The notes under the pieces were generated by a model. The model saw only the letters and a list, made by a program, of their open reading frames with translations. It had not been told where the DNA came from and ran no database searches. DNA of 64,000 nucleotides from UBA1181 sp963626555 (GTDB lineage Bacteria; Bacteroidota; Bacteroidia; Bacteroidales; Paludibacteraceae), in NCBI GenBank assembly GCA_963626555.1, contig CAVFXQ010000005.1, positions 1 through 64,000 on the forward strand, given 5' to 3'. The translations under genes and the position numbers were made by a program. Below, piece by piece: positions 18,987 through 28,400 of the stretch; the first letter of the stretch is position 1, and each line of letters begins with the position of its first letter.

Positions 18987-19958
18987 ATGTCTAAGGCAAA
19001 ATTTCAGTTCAACCCTAAAACGCTATCCTACGAACGGGTTGACAATACCATAAAGCATATATTTTCAAACTTTTTAGTTCACCTGATAAGCGGAATCCTC
19101 GTTGGCTTGGCTTTCTTCGTGATCTTCGCGCTTTTTATCCACTCTCCCCGCGAAAAGGAACTAAAAAGCCGCAACGCAGAGATAGAAGCTCAACTTCAAT
19201 TAGTCAACACACAATTGGACGAGATTCAAGAAGTTTTGAGCGACATAGAACAGAGAGACAACCAATTATACCGCGTCGTAGTCCAAGCAGACCCTATCGC
19301 CAACAACATCCGGCGAACTTCTCGCTCTCAAGGGAAATATACAGAAATTAGAGAGAAAACGAACTCGGACATAGCTGCTTCAACCGCCGCTCTGATCGAT
19401 GATGTTCGTCGCCGACTTTACATACAGTCTCTCTCTTTTGACGAGGTTACCAACCTTGTCAAAAACAAGGAGGAGATGTTGCTTTGCATTCCTGGAATCC
19501 AGCCTGTTAAAAATCAAGACCTTCGACGAATGGCATCTGGTTTTGGTATGCGCATCGACCCAGTCTACAAAACTCCTAAGTTTCACGCCGGCATGGATTT
19601 TTCTGGTGATATTGGAACAGAAATCTACGCAACAGGAAAGGGAACTATCGAGTTCAAAGGATGGATGCAAGGCTACGGAAACGCCGTCATCATCAATCAT
19701 GGATATGGTTATAAAACGCTTTACGGACATCTAAATGGATTCGTAAAGAGTCAAAAAGTAGGGTCAAAAGTAAACCGTGGCGATGTAATTGCCTATATGG
19801 GCAACACAGGTAAATCCACTGGTCCGCACCTACACTATGAAGTGCATTACCGCGACAAAGTTACCGATCCAAGAAACTTCTACTATATAGACCTCTCTCC
19901 AGAAGAGTATGACGAGATGATCCAAATTACTTCTAACAATGGAAACGTGTACGACTGA
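18987..19958 (+). CDS. Membrane-anchored M23 (LytM-type) peptidase
   Basis: A 323-residue envelope protein. One membrane helix (about 31-53) is followed by a coiled coil (55-105) and a C-terminal LytM domain with zinc ligands in FHAGMDFSG and PHLHYEVHY. Such proteins cut peptidoglycan cross-links or activate amidases during growth and division. The ATG at 18987 is chosen because an upstream in-frame codon would start within the promoter region. The zinc-binding residues look intact, so it is probably an active endopeptidase. The GSCFA gene follows 64 bp downstream. Confidence 0.92.
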   Translation: MSKAKFQFNPKTLSYERVDNTIKHIFSNFLVHLISGILVGLAFFVIFALFIHSPREKELKSRNAEIEAQLQLVNTQLDEIQEVLSDIEQRDNQLYRVVVQADPIANNIRRTSRSQGKYTEIREKTNSDIAASTAALIDDVRRRLYIQSLSFDEVTNLVKNKEEMLLCIPGIQPVKNQDLRRMASGFGMRIDPVYKTPKFHAGMDFSGDIGTEIYATGKGTIEFKGWMQGYGNAVIINHGYGYKTLYGHLNGFVKSQKVGSKVNRGDVIAYMGNTGKSTGPHLHYEVHYRDKVTDPRNFYYIDLSPEEYDEMIQITSNNGNVYD

Positions 19959-20022
19959 TCTCTTGTCTGCCTCTTATAAGTTATAATTGTGAAAGGTATA
20001 TCATTATACACATATACTATAT

Positions 20023-20967
20023 ATGAAGTTTCTTACTGAAATTCCATTAAAAAAAGAGTTAGACATCAATCATAACCATAGGATCCTACTCTTGGGATCC
20101 TGTTTCACCGAAAATATTGGAAGAAAATTGGAGGCGTGCCATTTTGACGTTTCTTGCAATCCGTTAGGCATCCTGTTCAATCCCGTTTCAATACAGCAAA
20201 CCATTGAACGAATTTTAGAAGATAGAGAAGTGACGAAAAATGAAGTTTTCGAAACAGACGGTGTATGGAACTCCTTTGATTTTCATAGCCAATTTGCGCA
20301 ATGTTCTCTCTCTGAGTATATCTCTAATATCAACCAACAAATCAATTCGGCACACAAATTCATTCAAGATACAGACTTCGTTTTCATCACCTTAGGAACC
20401 GCATGGGTATATGAAGAAAAAGAGAGCAAGCATGTTGTCGCCAACTGCCACAAAGTTCCATCCACCCATTTTTCTCGAAAGCGAATTTCAGAGTCAGAAT
20501 GCACAGAAAGATTGATGACAATTGCGAAACAGTTGAAAAACACAAATGGAAAAATGAATGTCATCTTTACGGTAAGTCCGATTCGCCATTGGAAAGACGG
20601 GGCACACGGCAACCAACTCAGCAAGTCTATTCTCTTATTGTCTGTCGACAACGTATGCCGTGAAATGCAAGGTTGCCACTATTTTCCATCCTACGAACTA
20701 ATGTTAGACGAGTTGCGCGACTACCGTTTCTACGCAGAAGACCTACTCCACCCTAACGAACTCGCCCAAACATACATTTGGGAAAAGTTCGGAGACACCT
20801 ATTTCAGTGAGGAGACAAAACAAATTAACAAAGAGGTACTCAACCTTGAACAGGCTCTCCACCATCGACCTATCAATCCCAAGAGCGAGAATTTCAAACG
20901 GTTTCAAGAAGAAACCCAAAATAGGAAAAAGATACTTGTGCAGAAATACCCATTTTTGCACTTTTAA
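20023..20967 (+). CDS. GSCFA-domain protein
   Basis: A 314-residue protein with the family signature LLLGSCFTENIGRKL at the N-terminus and later blocks TLGTAWVY and SPIRHWKDGA. GSCFA proteins adopt an SGNH-hydrolase-like layout, where the Ser of GSCF would be the nucleophile and the distal DLLHPNELAQTYIW block would supply Asp and His. The substrate is unknown. No signal peptide is visible, so it is cytoplasmic. It lies 29 bp before mtaB and is probably co-transcribed with it. Confidence 0.88.
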   Translation: MKFLTEIPLKKELDINHNHRILLLGSCFTENIGRKLEACHFDVSCNPLGILFNPVSIQQTIERILEDREVTKNEVFETDGVWNSFDFHSQFAQCSLSEYISNINQQINSAHKFIQDTDFVFITLGTAWVYEEKESKHVVANCHKVPSTHFSRKRISESECTERLMTIAKQLKNTNGKMNVIFTVSPIRHWKDGAHGNQLSKSILLLSVDNVCREMQGCHYFPSYELMLDELRDYRFYAEDLLHPNELAQTYIWEKFGDTYFSEETKQINKEVLNLEQALHHRPINPKSENFKRFQEETQNRKKILVQKYPFLHF

Positions 20968-20996
20968 ACTAAATCTGACAAAAAACAAATAAGCTA

Positions 20997-22304
20997 ATGT
21001 CCGCACCATATCAAGGCAAAAAAGTACTATTCCACACTTTAGGCTGCAAACTCAATTTTGCCGAGAGTTCCTCCATAGAGAAGCAACTCTTAGAAGAAGG
21101 GTTTTTGAAAACTGAAAAAGATGAAACCCCCGATGTCTGTATCATCAATACCTGCTCGGTTACCGAAGTGGCAGACCGTAAAGACAGACAAGCCATAAAA
21201 CAGATTATCACCAAATATCCTAATGCCTTTATTGTTGTCATTGGTTGCTACGCACAATTGAAACCAGAAACGATTGAGAATATCGAAGGGGTCGACCTCA
21301 TTTTGGGTATGCAGAACAAATTCGATATTTCAATGCATCTGCACAATCTGCAAAAGACAGGAGAAACTCAGATAGTACACACAGAGAGGAGCAGTATTGA
21401 CAAATTCTTTCCTTCTTGCACACGAGGAGATAGGACACGCTATTGGCTCAAAGTGCAGGATGGCTGCGACAATTTCTGCACTTACTGCACCGTTCCTATC
21501 GCACGAGGGAAGAGTCGCAACGATACCGTTGAAAACACGGTCGCACAAGCGCAAAAAGCCGTTGATGCGGGAGCAAAAGAGATTGTCATCTCCGGCGTCA
21601 ACATCGGAGATTTCGGAAAATCCACCGGAGAAAACTTTTTCCAGCTCATCCAAGGATTGGACGAGATCAAAGGCGATTTTCGCTATCGTATCTCCTCCAT
21701 TGAACCCGATTTGCTGACTGACGAAATCATCCAATTCATATCAGTATCAAAACATTTCGTGCCTCACTTCCACATTCCGCTTCAATCGGGCTGCGACGAA
21801 GTGTTATCACTCATGCACCGACATTACAAAACACAACTCTTCTCTGAAAAAATTGCAACCATCAAACGCATGATGCCAGAAACATTCATTGGGATCGATG
21901 TCATTGTCGGAACAAACGGAGAAACAGAAGAGTATTTCAAGAAGACGAAAGCCTTTCTACAAAATTTAGATTTTGCTCAACTGCACGTTTTCAGTTATTC
22001 CGAACGCCCCAACACACAAGCCTTGCGCTTAGGACAGAAAGTATCACCTTCCGAAAAAAAACGGAGAAGCGAAATTCTCCACACCCTGTCGGAGGAGAAA
22101 CGACTCATCTTCTATCAATCCCAAATCGGCAAAAAAAAGAAAGTCTTATGGGAAGGAAAGAAAAACGGCGGTATGATGCATGGTTTTACAGAGAACTATG
22201 TCTTAGTTGAGGCTCCATACAACGCAATGAAAGTTAACACAGTAGAAGACGTTGTGTTAGGTGTTTTTAACGAAGACAAAAGTGCTTTGAAAGGTAGCAA
22301 TTAA
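20997..22304 (+). CDS. mtaB: tRNA N6-threonylcarbamoyladenosine methylthiotransferase MtaB
   Basis: Radical-SAM enzyme that adds a methylthio group to t6A37 of ANN-decoding tRNAs. The 435 residues show an N-terminal MTTase domain with its cluster-binding Cys (LGCKLNFAES, INTCSVTEVADRK, IGCYAQLKPE), a radical-SAM CxxxCxxC (CDNFCTYC) and a C-terminal TRAM-like segment (about 370-430). TLGCKLNFAES is diagnostic for MtaB rather than MiaB or RimO. It has no close downstream partner; a small winged-helix gene with its own -7 box follows 125 bp later. Confidence 0.94.
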   Translation: MSAPYQGKKVLFHTLGCKLNFAESSSIEKQLLEEGFLKTEKDETPDVCIINTCSVTEVADRKDRQAIKQIITKYPNAFIVVIGCYAQLKPETIENIEGVDLILGMQNKFDISMHLHNLQKTGETQIVHTERSSIDKFFPSCTRGDRTRYWLKVQDGCDNFCTYCTVPIARGKSRNDTVENTVAQAQKAVDAGAKEIVISGVNIGDFGKSTGENFFQLIQGLDEIKGDFRYRISSIEPDLLTDEIIQFISVSKHFVPHFHIPLQSGCDEVLSLMHRHYKTQLFSEKIATIKRMMPETFIGIDVIVGTNGETEEYFKKTKAFLQNLDFAQLHVFSYSERPNTQALRLGQKVSPSEKKRRSEILHTLSEEKRLIFYQSQIGKKKKVLWEGKKNGGMMHGFTENYVLVEAPYNAMKVNTVEDVVLGVFNEDKSALKGSN

Positions 22305-22389
22305 AGATAGAAAGGCAATAAAACAATATGTTTTTAGCATTATTTAAGAGTTTTTTCTTTTGATGAAATAAGAGAAAGAAAAAAAATCG

Positions 22390-22397
22390 TACATTTG
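22390..22397 (+). promoter_or_regulatory. -7 element for the small winged-helix gene
   Basis: TACATTTG matches TAnnTTTG, 32 nt before the ATG at 22430. The nearest TTTG upstream (22359-22362) is 27 nt away, wider than usual. Confidence 0.45.
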
Positions 22398-22429
22398 CAA
22401 AAAATTTAAAACCTAAAAAATTATTGGAT

Positions 22430-22630
22430 ATGTTACAACATTCAGTAGGAGACAACGCCGGTAAAATTTGGCGTCTTTTAAATGATAAGGGAGAGCTGAC
22501 GTTCACACAGATCAAGAAAGAACTGAAAGGCAAAAACGAAGAACTCTATATGTCAATTGGTTGGTTGCTTCGTGAAAATGTAATCAGTTGCCGTGAAGAA
22601 GACGACAAATTATACTATAGTTCAAAATAA
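22430..22630 (+). CDS. Small winged helix-turn-helix protein (DUF2582-like)
   Basis: A 66-residue protein starting at the ATG at 22430. The sequence (AGKIWRLLNDKGELTFTQIKK, then IGWLLRENVISC) reads as a complete winged-helix fold: three helices and a short beta wing ending in DDKLYYSSK. This matches the small winged-HTH proteins common in Bacteroidota. With no effector domain it is probably a DNA- or RNA-binding accessory protein. It has its own -7 element and a strong terminator, so it is a single-gene unit. Confidence 0.85.
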   Translation: MLQHSVGDNAGKIWRLLNDKGELTFTQIKKELKGKNEELYMSIGWLLRENVISCREEDDKLYYSSK

Positions 22631-22662
22631 CCATTCGTTATTTGGCGGTTGTAAAAAAAACA

Positions 22663-22702
22663 GAGGAGAGTTTCACTTAGTGAAGCCCTCCTCTCCTTTT
22701 TT
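22663..22702 (+). terminator. Rho-independent terminator after the winged-helix gene
   Basis: GAGGAG (22663-22668) pairs with CTCCTC (22688-22693); the inner stem continues with TTCAC/GTGAA around a TTA loop. A run of Ts follows (CCTTTTTT to 22702). Confidence 0.8.
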
Positions 22703-22850
22703 CAAGCGTTGTTTTCACTTAGTTTCCAAATCTAAACCATAGACTTTTTACGTTATGAAAAATTCATTTAATATTCTCATTTAAATCTTTTTCTTAATAG
22801 TGTTTGTTTTCCTAAAAATCTAAATAAACATAAATCAAAATTATACTTTG

Positions 22851-22928
22851 TATGTTTGTTTTCAAGCCCTGTTTGTAAGTCTGTCTGTTTGTAAAACCTG
22901 TTTACTGTTTGTTACTCTTCCCTGTTTG
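22851..22928. repeat. Cluster of CTGTTTG direct repeats in a convergent intergenic region
   Basis: CTGTTTG occurs at 22869, 22885, 22905 and 22922, with a variant CTGTTTA at 22898 and GTTTG at 22854. Spacing between exact copies is 16, 20 and 17 bp. The 22631-22994 gap separates the 3' ends of two convergent genes (winged-helix gene and WYL regulator), so these repeats do not sit in an ordinary promoter. The rest of the gap holds only the terminator and AT-rich sequence. Confidence 0.6.
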
Positions 22929-22994
22929 TTACAAGTACAAAAGTAAGTCCACACTGCGAACTCTTTGTTCGTAAAAAATTAAATATTGAAAGAA

Positions 22995-24068
22995 TTATTT
23001 TTTTTGAGAAGAACGAAGTGCCGCATACATTTTCGCCATCTCTTGAGCATGACGCTCAATTTCATCTTGAATGAATTGGGGAGACAAAACAATTAGACTT
23101 TCACCGCACGATGAGAGTTCTCGTATTAATTCATAGTTATACTTGCAGTCGATCGAAAAAAAAGAACCTTCCGCCTCCTTTAAAGAAGGGTATCGGTTTC
23201 GAAGTGTTTCTTCTTCCTGCTTAAGACTTCTCTGCGACTCGTGCAAAGGTTTCGTTCGCACATAGCAAGACTGCAAAGTGGATGCCCAAAAAACAATATG
23301 CTCAACAGGTTTTTCATCTCCTAAATTGGTTACGCCAACAATGTCTTCAAAATAAGCTTCCTTATCACCTATATATTCCACATACTCATAGGATGGCAAG
23401 GGAGTCAATGACTTGATTCGGTCTAAAGCGAAACAGACAAGACCTTCCTTCCCATACGGGACCCCAAAGACAAACCATCTTCGATTGTGTTCTTTCAAGA
23501 AAGTCGGAGAAATATGATATGTTTTGATATTTCCTATTTCAACGAATTTCTCATACTTCAGTTCTAAAACCACCTTGTGTGATATGGCAGAAAACACTTC
23601 CCCGATACGATTTGTATTCATCAGAGGATTTTTGTCTATCAATACAATCTTCTCTGGATACGACTCGTCTAAATCTTTCCTCATCTCCTCCAAAGCCTCA
23701 AATTCTGGTAGTCCGTCAAACTGACCGATCATCGTGAACAGCTGCGACATCAGATATTTTTCATCATCGGTCATCTCTTTTTTAAAGATAGAGAAAGTAG
23801 ACGAAGGATAACGCAAACAACGTTTCTTAAAAAATTTTCCTGCGATATTTCTTGCATTTACAGAAACCCGCTCAATCGGGGCAATCGTCTCTTCAAGATA
23901 GGCAATATCCTTCTCCACGCAACGTCGTGTAACAGGTGATATTTCCATTCCTGCAAGACGCTTGTTCAGCTCTACGGTGAGGTCGTTTAACGAGTATTGA
24001 TGATGTCTGTCACTCAGCAATTCATCCAATATTCGGTATCGAGTAAAGGCATTTTTGTTGTTAGGCAT
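22995..24068 (-). CDS. WYL-domain transcriptional regulator
   Basis: A 357-residue regulator with an N-terminal winged HTH (about 5-65, with YRILDELLSDRHHQYSLNDL), a WYL ligand-binding core (about 160-260, with RRWFVFGVPYG) and a WCX-like C-terminal part. WYL regulators often respond to nucleic-acid-derived or small ligands and control defence or accessory loci. The gene lies 12 bp after the TPR gene, at the end of the PqqD/ATP-grasp/decarboxylase unit, so it may control that unit. This is inferred from position only. Confidence 0.88.
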   Translation of the reverse strand: MPNNKNAFTRYRILDELLSDRHHQYSLNDLTVELNKRLAGMEISPVTRRCVEKDIAYLEETIAPIERVSVNARNIAGKFFKKRCLRYPSSTFSIFKKEMTDDEKYLMSQLFTMIGQFDGLPEFEALEEMRKDLDESYPEKIVLIDKNPLMNTNRIGEVFSAISHKVVLELKYEKFVEIGNIKTYHISPTFLKEHNRRWFVFGVPYGKEGLVCFALDRIKSLTPLPSYEYVEYIGDKEAYFEDIVGVTNLGDEKPVEHIVFWASTLQSCYVRTKPLHESQRSLKQEEETLRNRYPSLKEAEGSFFSIDCKYNYELIRELSSCGESLIVLSPQFIQDEIERHAQEMAKMYAALRSSQKK

Positions 24069-24080
24069 CTTGAGGAAAGA

Positions 24081-24743
24081 CTATTTGCACACCTTCAAAC
24101 CTTGTAAAGCGGAGGCACTGCTCGGCTGAATCAGCAAAGCCTGACTAAAGAGCTGACGTGCTTTTTCTATGTTTTTCAAGTAGTAATTATTCCAAGCGGA
24201 AAGTATCACTATATCATAGTCGAATGGATAATTAGCCTCAATCTTATTAAAATAAGGCGCAGCCTTTTCATATTCCCCCACGTTATAGAACATCAAACCA
24301 CGGTAGTAATTGGCTTTACTATTGTTAGGATCTAATTTTAAAATCGCATCATATTGCGAGGCGACACGCTTCCATTCCTTCAATTTGGCTGCTGGCAAAA
24401 CATAGCCAAAGCGAGCCTCTATCGAATTAGGACGCATCTGAATACTTTTTGCATAACGTAACATTGACGTTTTATATTCGCCCTTATTATAATAAAGCCA
24501 CCCCAAACGCAGGTTTACCGCATAGGAGTCTTCTTTGAGATCCAATAAAACATCTATTCCATTTGAATAATCCTTAGACGACTCATACTCATAACTTTTT
24601 TGAAATGCAGCTGCTCTTTTCTGCACAGATAGCCCTCCTTGCGAATACGACATAAAAGACATCGCAAAAACGAAAATAGAAGTAGTCAAAATCCTCAAAA
24701 AATTTTGATTCCCTTTCCTTATATAACCATCTAAAAATTCCAT
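24081..24743 (-). CDS. Exported TPR protein
   Basis: A 220-residue protein with a likely signal peptide (hydrophobic TSIFVFAMSFMSYSQ, about residues 20-35) and at least four tetratricopeptide-like repeats (for example LRLGWLYYNKGEYKTSMLRY and ANYYRGLMFYNVGEYEKAAP). TPR modules usually scaffold envelope complexes. The 5' end overlaps the outer-membrane barrel gene by 13 bp, so the two are probably made together and may interact. No enzymatic motif is seen. Confidence 0.8.
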   Translation of the reverse strand: MEFLDGYIRKGNQNFLRILTTSIFVFAMSFMSYSQGGLSVQKRAAAFQKSYEYESSKDYSNGIDVLLDLKEDSYAVNLRLGWLYYNKGEYKTSMLRYAKSIQMRPNSIEARFGYVLPAAKLKEWKRVASQYDAILKLDPNNSKANYYRGLMFYNVGEYEKAAPYFNKIEANYPFDYDIVILSAWNNYYLKNIEKARQLFSQALLIQPSSASALQGLKVCK

Positions 24744-26206
24744 TTTACACCCATTGACAAAAGATGATCGGAGACATCATCCTGAACTTCATAAAAATCA
24801 TTGTCACTCACATTGACGGTCGAACTAACTCGCCGTGTCATTCTGTAAGTCAAATTAAACCTTAACTTTTCGGAAACCACAATATAAGCAGATAAAGAGG
24901 CTCGATACTTTGTGTTTTCATTAGTCAAAGATACAATATTTGCGTCAGAATCTTCATAACCTTTCTGATTACCTACTAAAAAAGATGCTTCTAACCATAA
25001 AAAACGAGTGGTTTTTACTCCAATAGTCTCTTCTATGATTGGAAAATTCTCCAATTTGTTTGAATTTGTGCGAATAAAGACATTAGAATTATTAAAATTT
25101 TCATCTCGAAACAAAACAAAAACCTTTGTCTTTAGATAGAAATCTAAATTCCCCACTGGCATCCAGAAAAACGAGGTTCCCAACTGAGCAACGTTGTAAC
25201 TCCAATAACGCATATAGGAGGTTCGAAATGAGAAATCGAATTGATTGTAAGTCTTATGTATCGATAGACCCACTAAATAGTAAGGCTTCGTAATCTCTTC
25301 TACAGAAGAGGTGTATTGAGATTGTATATTTCTATTTACATCCTCATTAGAAAGCTTCTCAGTGTCATTTTTTTCAAACCCCTCGCCCCAAAACTCACCC
25401 ATGTCAGCAACAGTTGTATCAAGAACATAATGGGGCAAAGTCCTATTCATCATAATAAAACGTCCGAAAACTGAAATAGAAAAGTTTTTAGGCAATAAAA
25501 AGCAAGATTCCAACCCATACTCCACCCTTTTATTCTTCACATCGATAGAAAACTGTCGTTGCATAGTCTTCGCGCTTTCACCATTATTCCAAAACTCTGT
25601 ATCCAGCTCTTCATTGACAGAAGCGACATCAAAATAAGAAGTGTAGGGAGAGTTTTGAAACTCAATCGTGTGCTTGAAGCGACAAATAGAACCCACATCA
25701 TGCGAATAAGTGCCTCTCACCTCCCAGTATTCTCCTGCATCATAATAATTAGAAGATGAACAATTTACTGCTTTATGCGTTTTACTCGCTTCATGCGACC
25801 AAGCTCCTTCTATCAACAAAGCCCTTGGTGTCGAATATTGTTTCACTGGACTTCTACGATTGAGCCATTGCGATACATCATAAAAGAGTTTTGTACTTTG
25901 CGAATCATTCGAATTCTCTGCATAGATTTTTGATAAATGCTCATACGCTTTTGCATAATTTTTCATTTCAACCCAGGATTGCGCTATCCAAAACTCCTTC
26001 TGCAGGGCATTCTCGGCTGAATCCAACAATGTTACATCATCCAATAAAAAATCATCTGTATTTCCTTTTGAATTCTCATAAATAAAGCTATCTCTCGTTT
26101 GAGAGTATCCTAAAGCAGAAAACATGAAAAAAAACAACAAAAAAAATGGAGTGAGCTTTTGTTTAGCGCACTTACATTCAAACTCCTGCAATTTTTTCAA
26201 ACTCAT
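24731..26206 (-). CDS. Outer-membrane beta-barrel protein with N-terminal helical repeats
   Basis: About 491 residues when started at the ATG at 26206, which leaves 10 bp after the upstream gene and has AAAAAGGG upstream. A signal peptide (LTPFFLLFFFMFSALGYSQ) precedes two short TPR-like helices (SWVEMKNYAKAYEHLSKIY), then a long C-terminal part of alternating aromatic beta strands ending SMGVKWNF, the terminal Phe of an outer-membrane barrel. It resembles YaiO-type barrels in layout, but I do not recognise the family. It overlaps the TPR gene and follows the UT/M23 fusion gene, suggesting an envelope export or anchoring role. Confidence 0.72.
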   Translation of the reverse strand: MSLKKLQEFECKCAKQKLTPFFLLFFFMFSALGYSQTRDSFIYENSKGNTDDFLLDDVTLLDSAENALQKEFWIAQSWVEMKNYAKAYEHLSKIYAENSNDSQSTKLFYDVSQWLNRRSPVKQYSTPRALLIEGAWSHEASKTHKAVNCSSSNYYDAGEYWEVRGTYSHDVGSICRFKHTIEFQNSPYTSYFDVASVNEELDTEFWNNGESAKTMQRQFSIDVKNKRVEYGLESCFLLPKNFSISVFGRFIMMNRTLPHYVLDTTVADMGEFWGEGFEKNDTEKLSNEDVNRNIQSQYTSSVEEITKPYYLVGLSIHKTYNQFDFSFRTSYMRYWSYNVAQLGTSFFWMPVGNLDFYLKTKVFVLFRDENFNNSNVFIRTNSNKLENFPIIEETIGVKTTRFLWLEASFLVGNQKGYEDSDANIVSLTNENTKYRASLSAYIVVSEKLRFNLTYRMTRRVSSTVNVSDNDFYEVQDDVSDHLLSMGVKWNF

Positions 26207-26216
26207 ATATCCCTTT

Positions 26217-28394
26217 TTACTTGATGTCCAATTGAATACTCCATTCCAGATTTTCACTTTTCTTCTTTTCTGAGACCACTATTTTTCGCACTTTCCCATC
26301 TTGCGCAAACGTCAAAAAATCAAAAGACCGCGTTACATATTTAAAAGTTTTTTTTTCGCAATGCGACCTGAAGACAGACCCATCACTCATTGCCTTGAAC
26401 TTATAATCCATAAACGTGAAATAGGGAGCGAGGAAATCCTGCAGCAACCCCATCCAACCGAATGGCTTCAGAGTAAGTGGCACTGCTTCTTCCAATTCAT
26501 ATTTTTCAGATAAGAAAAGAACCCTATAATTAGAAAGAAAGAAATAGAAAAGATTAGATTTTTGAGTGCCGACATAACGTTGGAAACAAAAATCTCCATT
26601 TCTAAGCGAGAACCACGCCTTCGCTTTCGTCTCCCAACAATAAAGAAGCGTGTAGCCATACTCTGTACATACTTGCCACGTTTCCTCACCATAAACATCG
26701 GAAACTGCCGTCATACACATTCCAACACGCAGATTATAGTTCTGCGCTATTTGTTCGTCTCGAACGAAATTCATCACTACCTCATTTTCATCCGGGATTC
26801 CGACTAAACAAGGGAAATTTGAAAATTCACCACGACACAAGTAATTTGACAAGGGATAAGAGAAAGTAGGCGCACCAACGTATGCCTCCGTCTGAAATTG
26901 GAAATGCAGATGCGGATATGGAGACAAACCAGAGTTACCACACAAACCCAACAAATCGCCCATACGAACGTCATCCCCTAACCTGCAGCGAATAGAACCT
27001 TTTTGCAAATGTGCGACAATAGAGTACAATTCGTCTGTATGCTTTAAAACCACATAATTTCCCCAATTTTCCACCTGATTTTTCACTCCTATCTCATTGT
27101 CTTCCACCTCATTACAAACAGCGACAACCTCACCATTACCAACGGCAACGACTGGCTTACCAAAACAATAATAATCCTTGACATTCAGACCTTCTCCTTT
27201 GTACTGTCTGCCATCATACTCTATAATGAAATCCCAAGCATGCTGCCAAAGACCTTTGTGTGTATAAGCCCCATTATATCCTTGAGAAACCTTCCATTCT
27301 CCCATAAAAGGAAGACCGAACGGCAAATAATATAGATAGTCGAACCGTTTGACATTCACTAAGTTATAGTAGACGTTTTCTTCTGGCGTAGCCTCAACGA
27401 AAAAAGAAAAATAAGGCGGATTTTTTTTAGATGTTCTGTTTTTCAACGTAAACAGAAAAAGTAAACAAACCACGCAGAAAGCCAAAGAATAGGTCGGCAG
27501 CATAAAGTAGGAAAGCAACCGATGAGAAGAATAGACTACAAGAAATTGAGGTGGAACTAAAAGTAGTATCCACAAAAGTGTAGCCTTAGATGAGACAAGA
27601 TAACAACCACCCACCGCCATTGCCGTAAAAATGAAATTAAATCCAAAATAGACAAAAGGAACGTGGAACATCTCGAAGTTAAACACCTCATACACGAAAT
27701 AGGCAAACAAAAAGCCTACCAATGACATTGTGGCAGATATACGAGAGAACAATAGCAACGAAATCGCCAACAATAGACCTGTGAAGTAGTTTGCTTGAAA
27801 AAAAATATATCCTAAACTGGTGAAGAAAAGAAGCAGCGGTCGTGGCAAATTCTGCCAAAACGGAAGGTTGGAAATCTGTTCCACCCAAGTAAACGGGTTG
27901 TTCTGCATCTGTAAGAAATCAAATCCTGCTTCGCAAGCCTCAAACTGTTGGAAAACCAGCAAAACAAGCCATAGACACAGCAAAAATGGTATGCAAAGAG
28001 ATGGTAATCCATACTTTTGGAACATCGTCTCTATAGAAACCGTCAGCAGCAAAACCACCACAGAGACAGCAAAAACCAACGATATCAACGTCGCATTGTA
28101 AGGGAACAACGCACCTAACGCATTTCCTACCAAGACAGCATTAAACCCATAGAGACCAATTTGCGTTTTATAGCGGTTGAGTTCTAATGAGATAGCAAAA
28201 GCATTGACTAACATACAGCAGAACAAGCCACACAGCCCCTGCGAAGGGTAAAACATCGTCAAACAAAGCAAAAAGACACCTAGCCAACCGCTCCGCGAAA
28301 AGAAAATCGCAGCATAACTATTGGCTATACTCTGAAGGAAAAAAACGACCTCATCCTTCAATCCCTCTTTTTCTATCTTCGTTTCTACATCCAT
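26217..28394 (-). CDS. Urea-transporter-like membrane protein fused to an M23 peptidase domain
   Basis: A 725-residue fusion. Residues 20-320 are a multi-pass membrane domain of urea-transporter type, with the signature-like GLYGFNAVLVGNALGALFP at 80-98 and a matching second half around 195-265. A LytM/M23 domain follows at about 370-510, with HAWDF at 385-389, His462 in AHLQKG and the HxH pair in PHLHFQ (495-497), so zinc ligands look intact. About 215 C-terminal residues (510-725) form a beta-rich extension I do not recognise. The gene is 6 bp downstream of the decarboxylase and 10 bp upstream of the barrel gene. Urea transport is not proven; the pore could carry another small amide. Confidence 0.8.
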   Translation of the reverse strand: MDVETKIEKEGLKDEVVFFLQSIANSYAAIFFSRSGWLGVFLLCLTMFYPSQGLCGLFCCMLVNAFAISLELNRYKTQIGLYGFNAVLVGNALGALFPYNATLISLVFAVSVVVLLLTVSIETMFQKYGLPSLCIPFLLCLWLVLLVFQQFEACEAGFDFLQMQNNPFTWVEQISNLPFWQNLPRPLLLFFTSLGYIFFQANYFTGLLLAISLLLFSRISATMSLVGFLFAYFVYEVFNFEMFHVPFVYFGFNFIFTAMAVGGCYLVSSKATLLWILLLVPPQFLVVYSSHRLLSYFMLPTYSLAFCVVCLLFLFTLKNRTSKKNPPYFSFFVEATPEENVYYNLVNVKRFDYLYYLPFGLPFMGEWKVSQGYNGAYTHKGLWQHAWDFIIEYDGRQYKGEGLNVKDYYCFGKPVVAVGNGEVVAVCNEVEDNEIGVKNQVENWGNYVVLKHTDELYSIVAHLQKGSIRCRLGDDVRMGDLLGLCGNSGLSPYPHLHFQFQTEAYVGAPTFSYPLSNYLCRGEFSNFPCLVGIPDENEVVMNFVRDEQIAQNYNLRVGMCMTAVSDVYGEETWQVCTEYGYTLLYCWETKAKAWFSLRNGDFCFQRYVGTQKSNLFYFFLSNYRVLFLSEKYELEEAVPLTLKPFGWMGLLQDFLAPYFTFMDYKFKAMSDGSVFRSHCEKKTFKYVTRSFDFLTFAQDGKVRKIVVSEKKKSENLEWSIQLDIK

Positions 28395-28400
28395 CCGCTT

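Noticed and set aside
22851..22928. CTGTTTG copies as a CRISPR array
   Set aside because: The repeats are only 7 bp with short, unequal spacers and no cas genes nearby.
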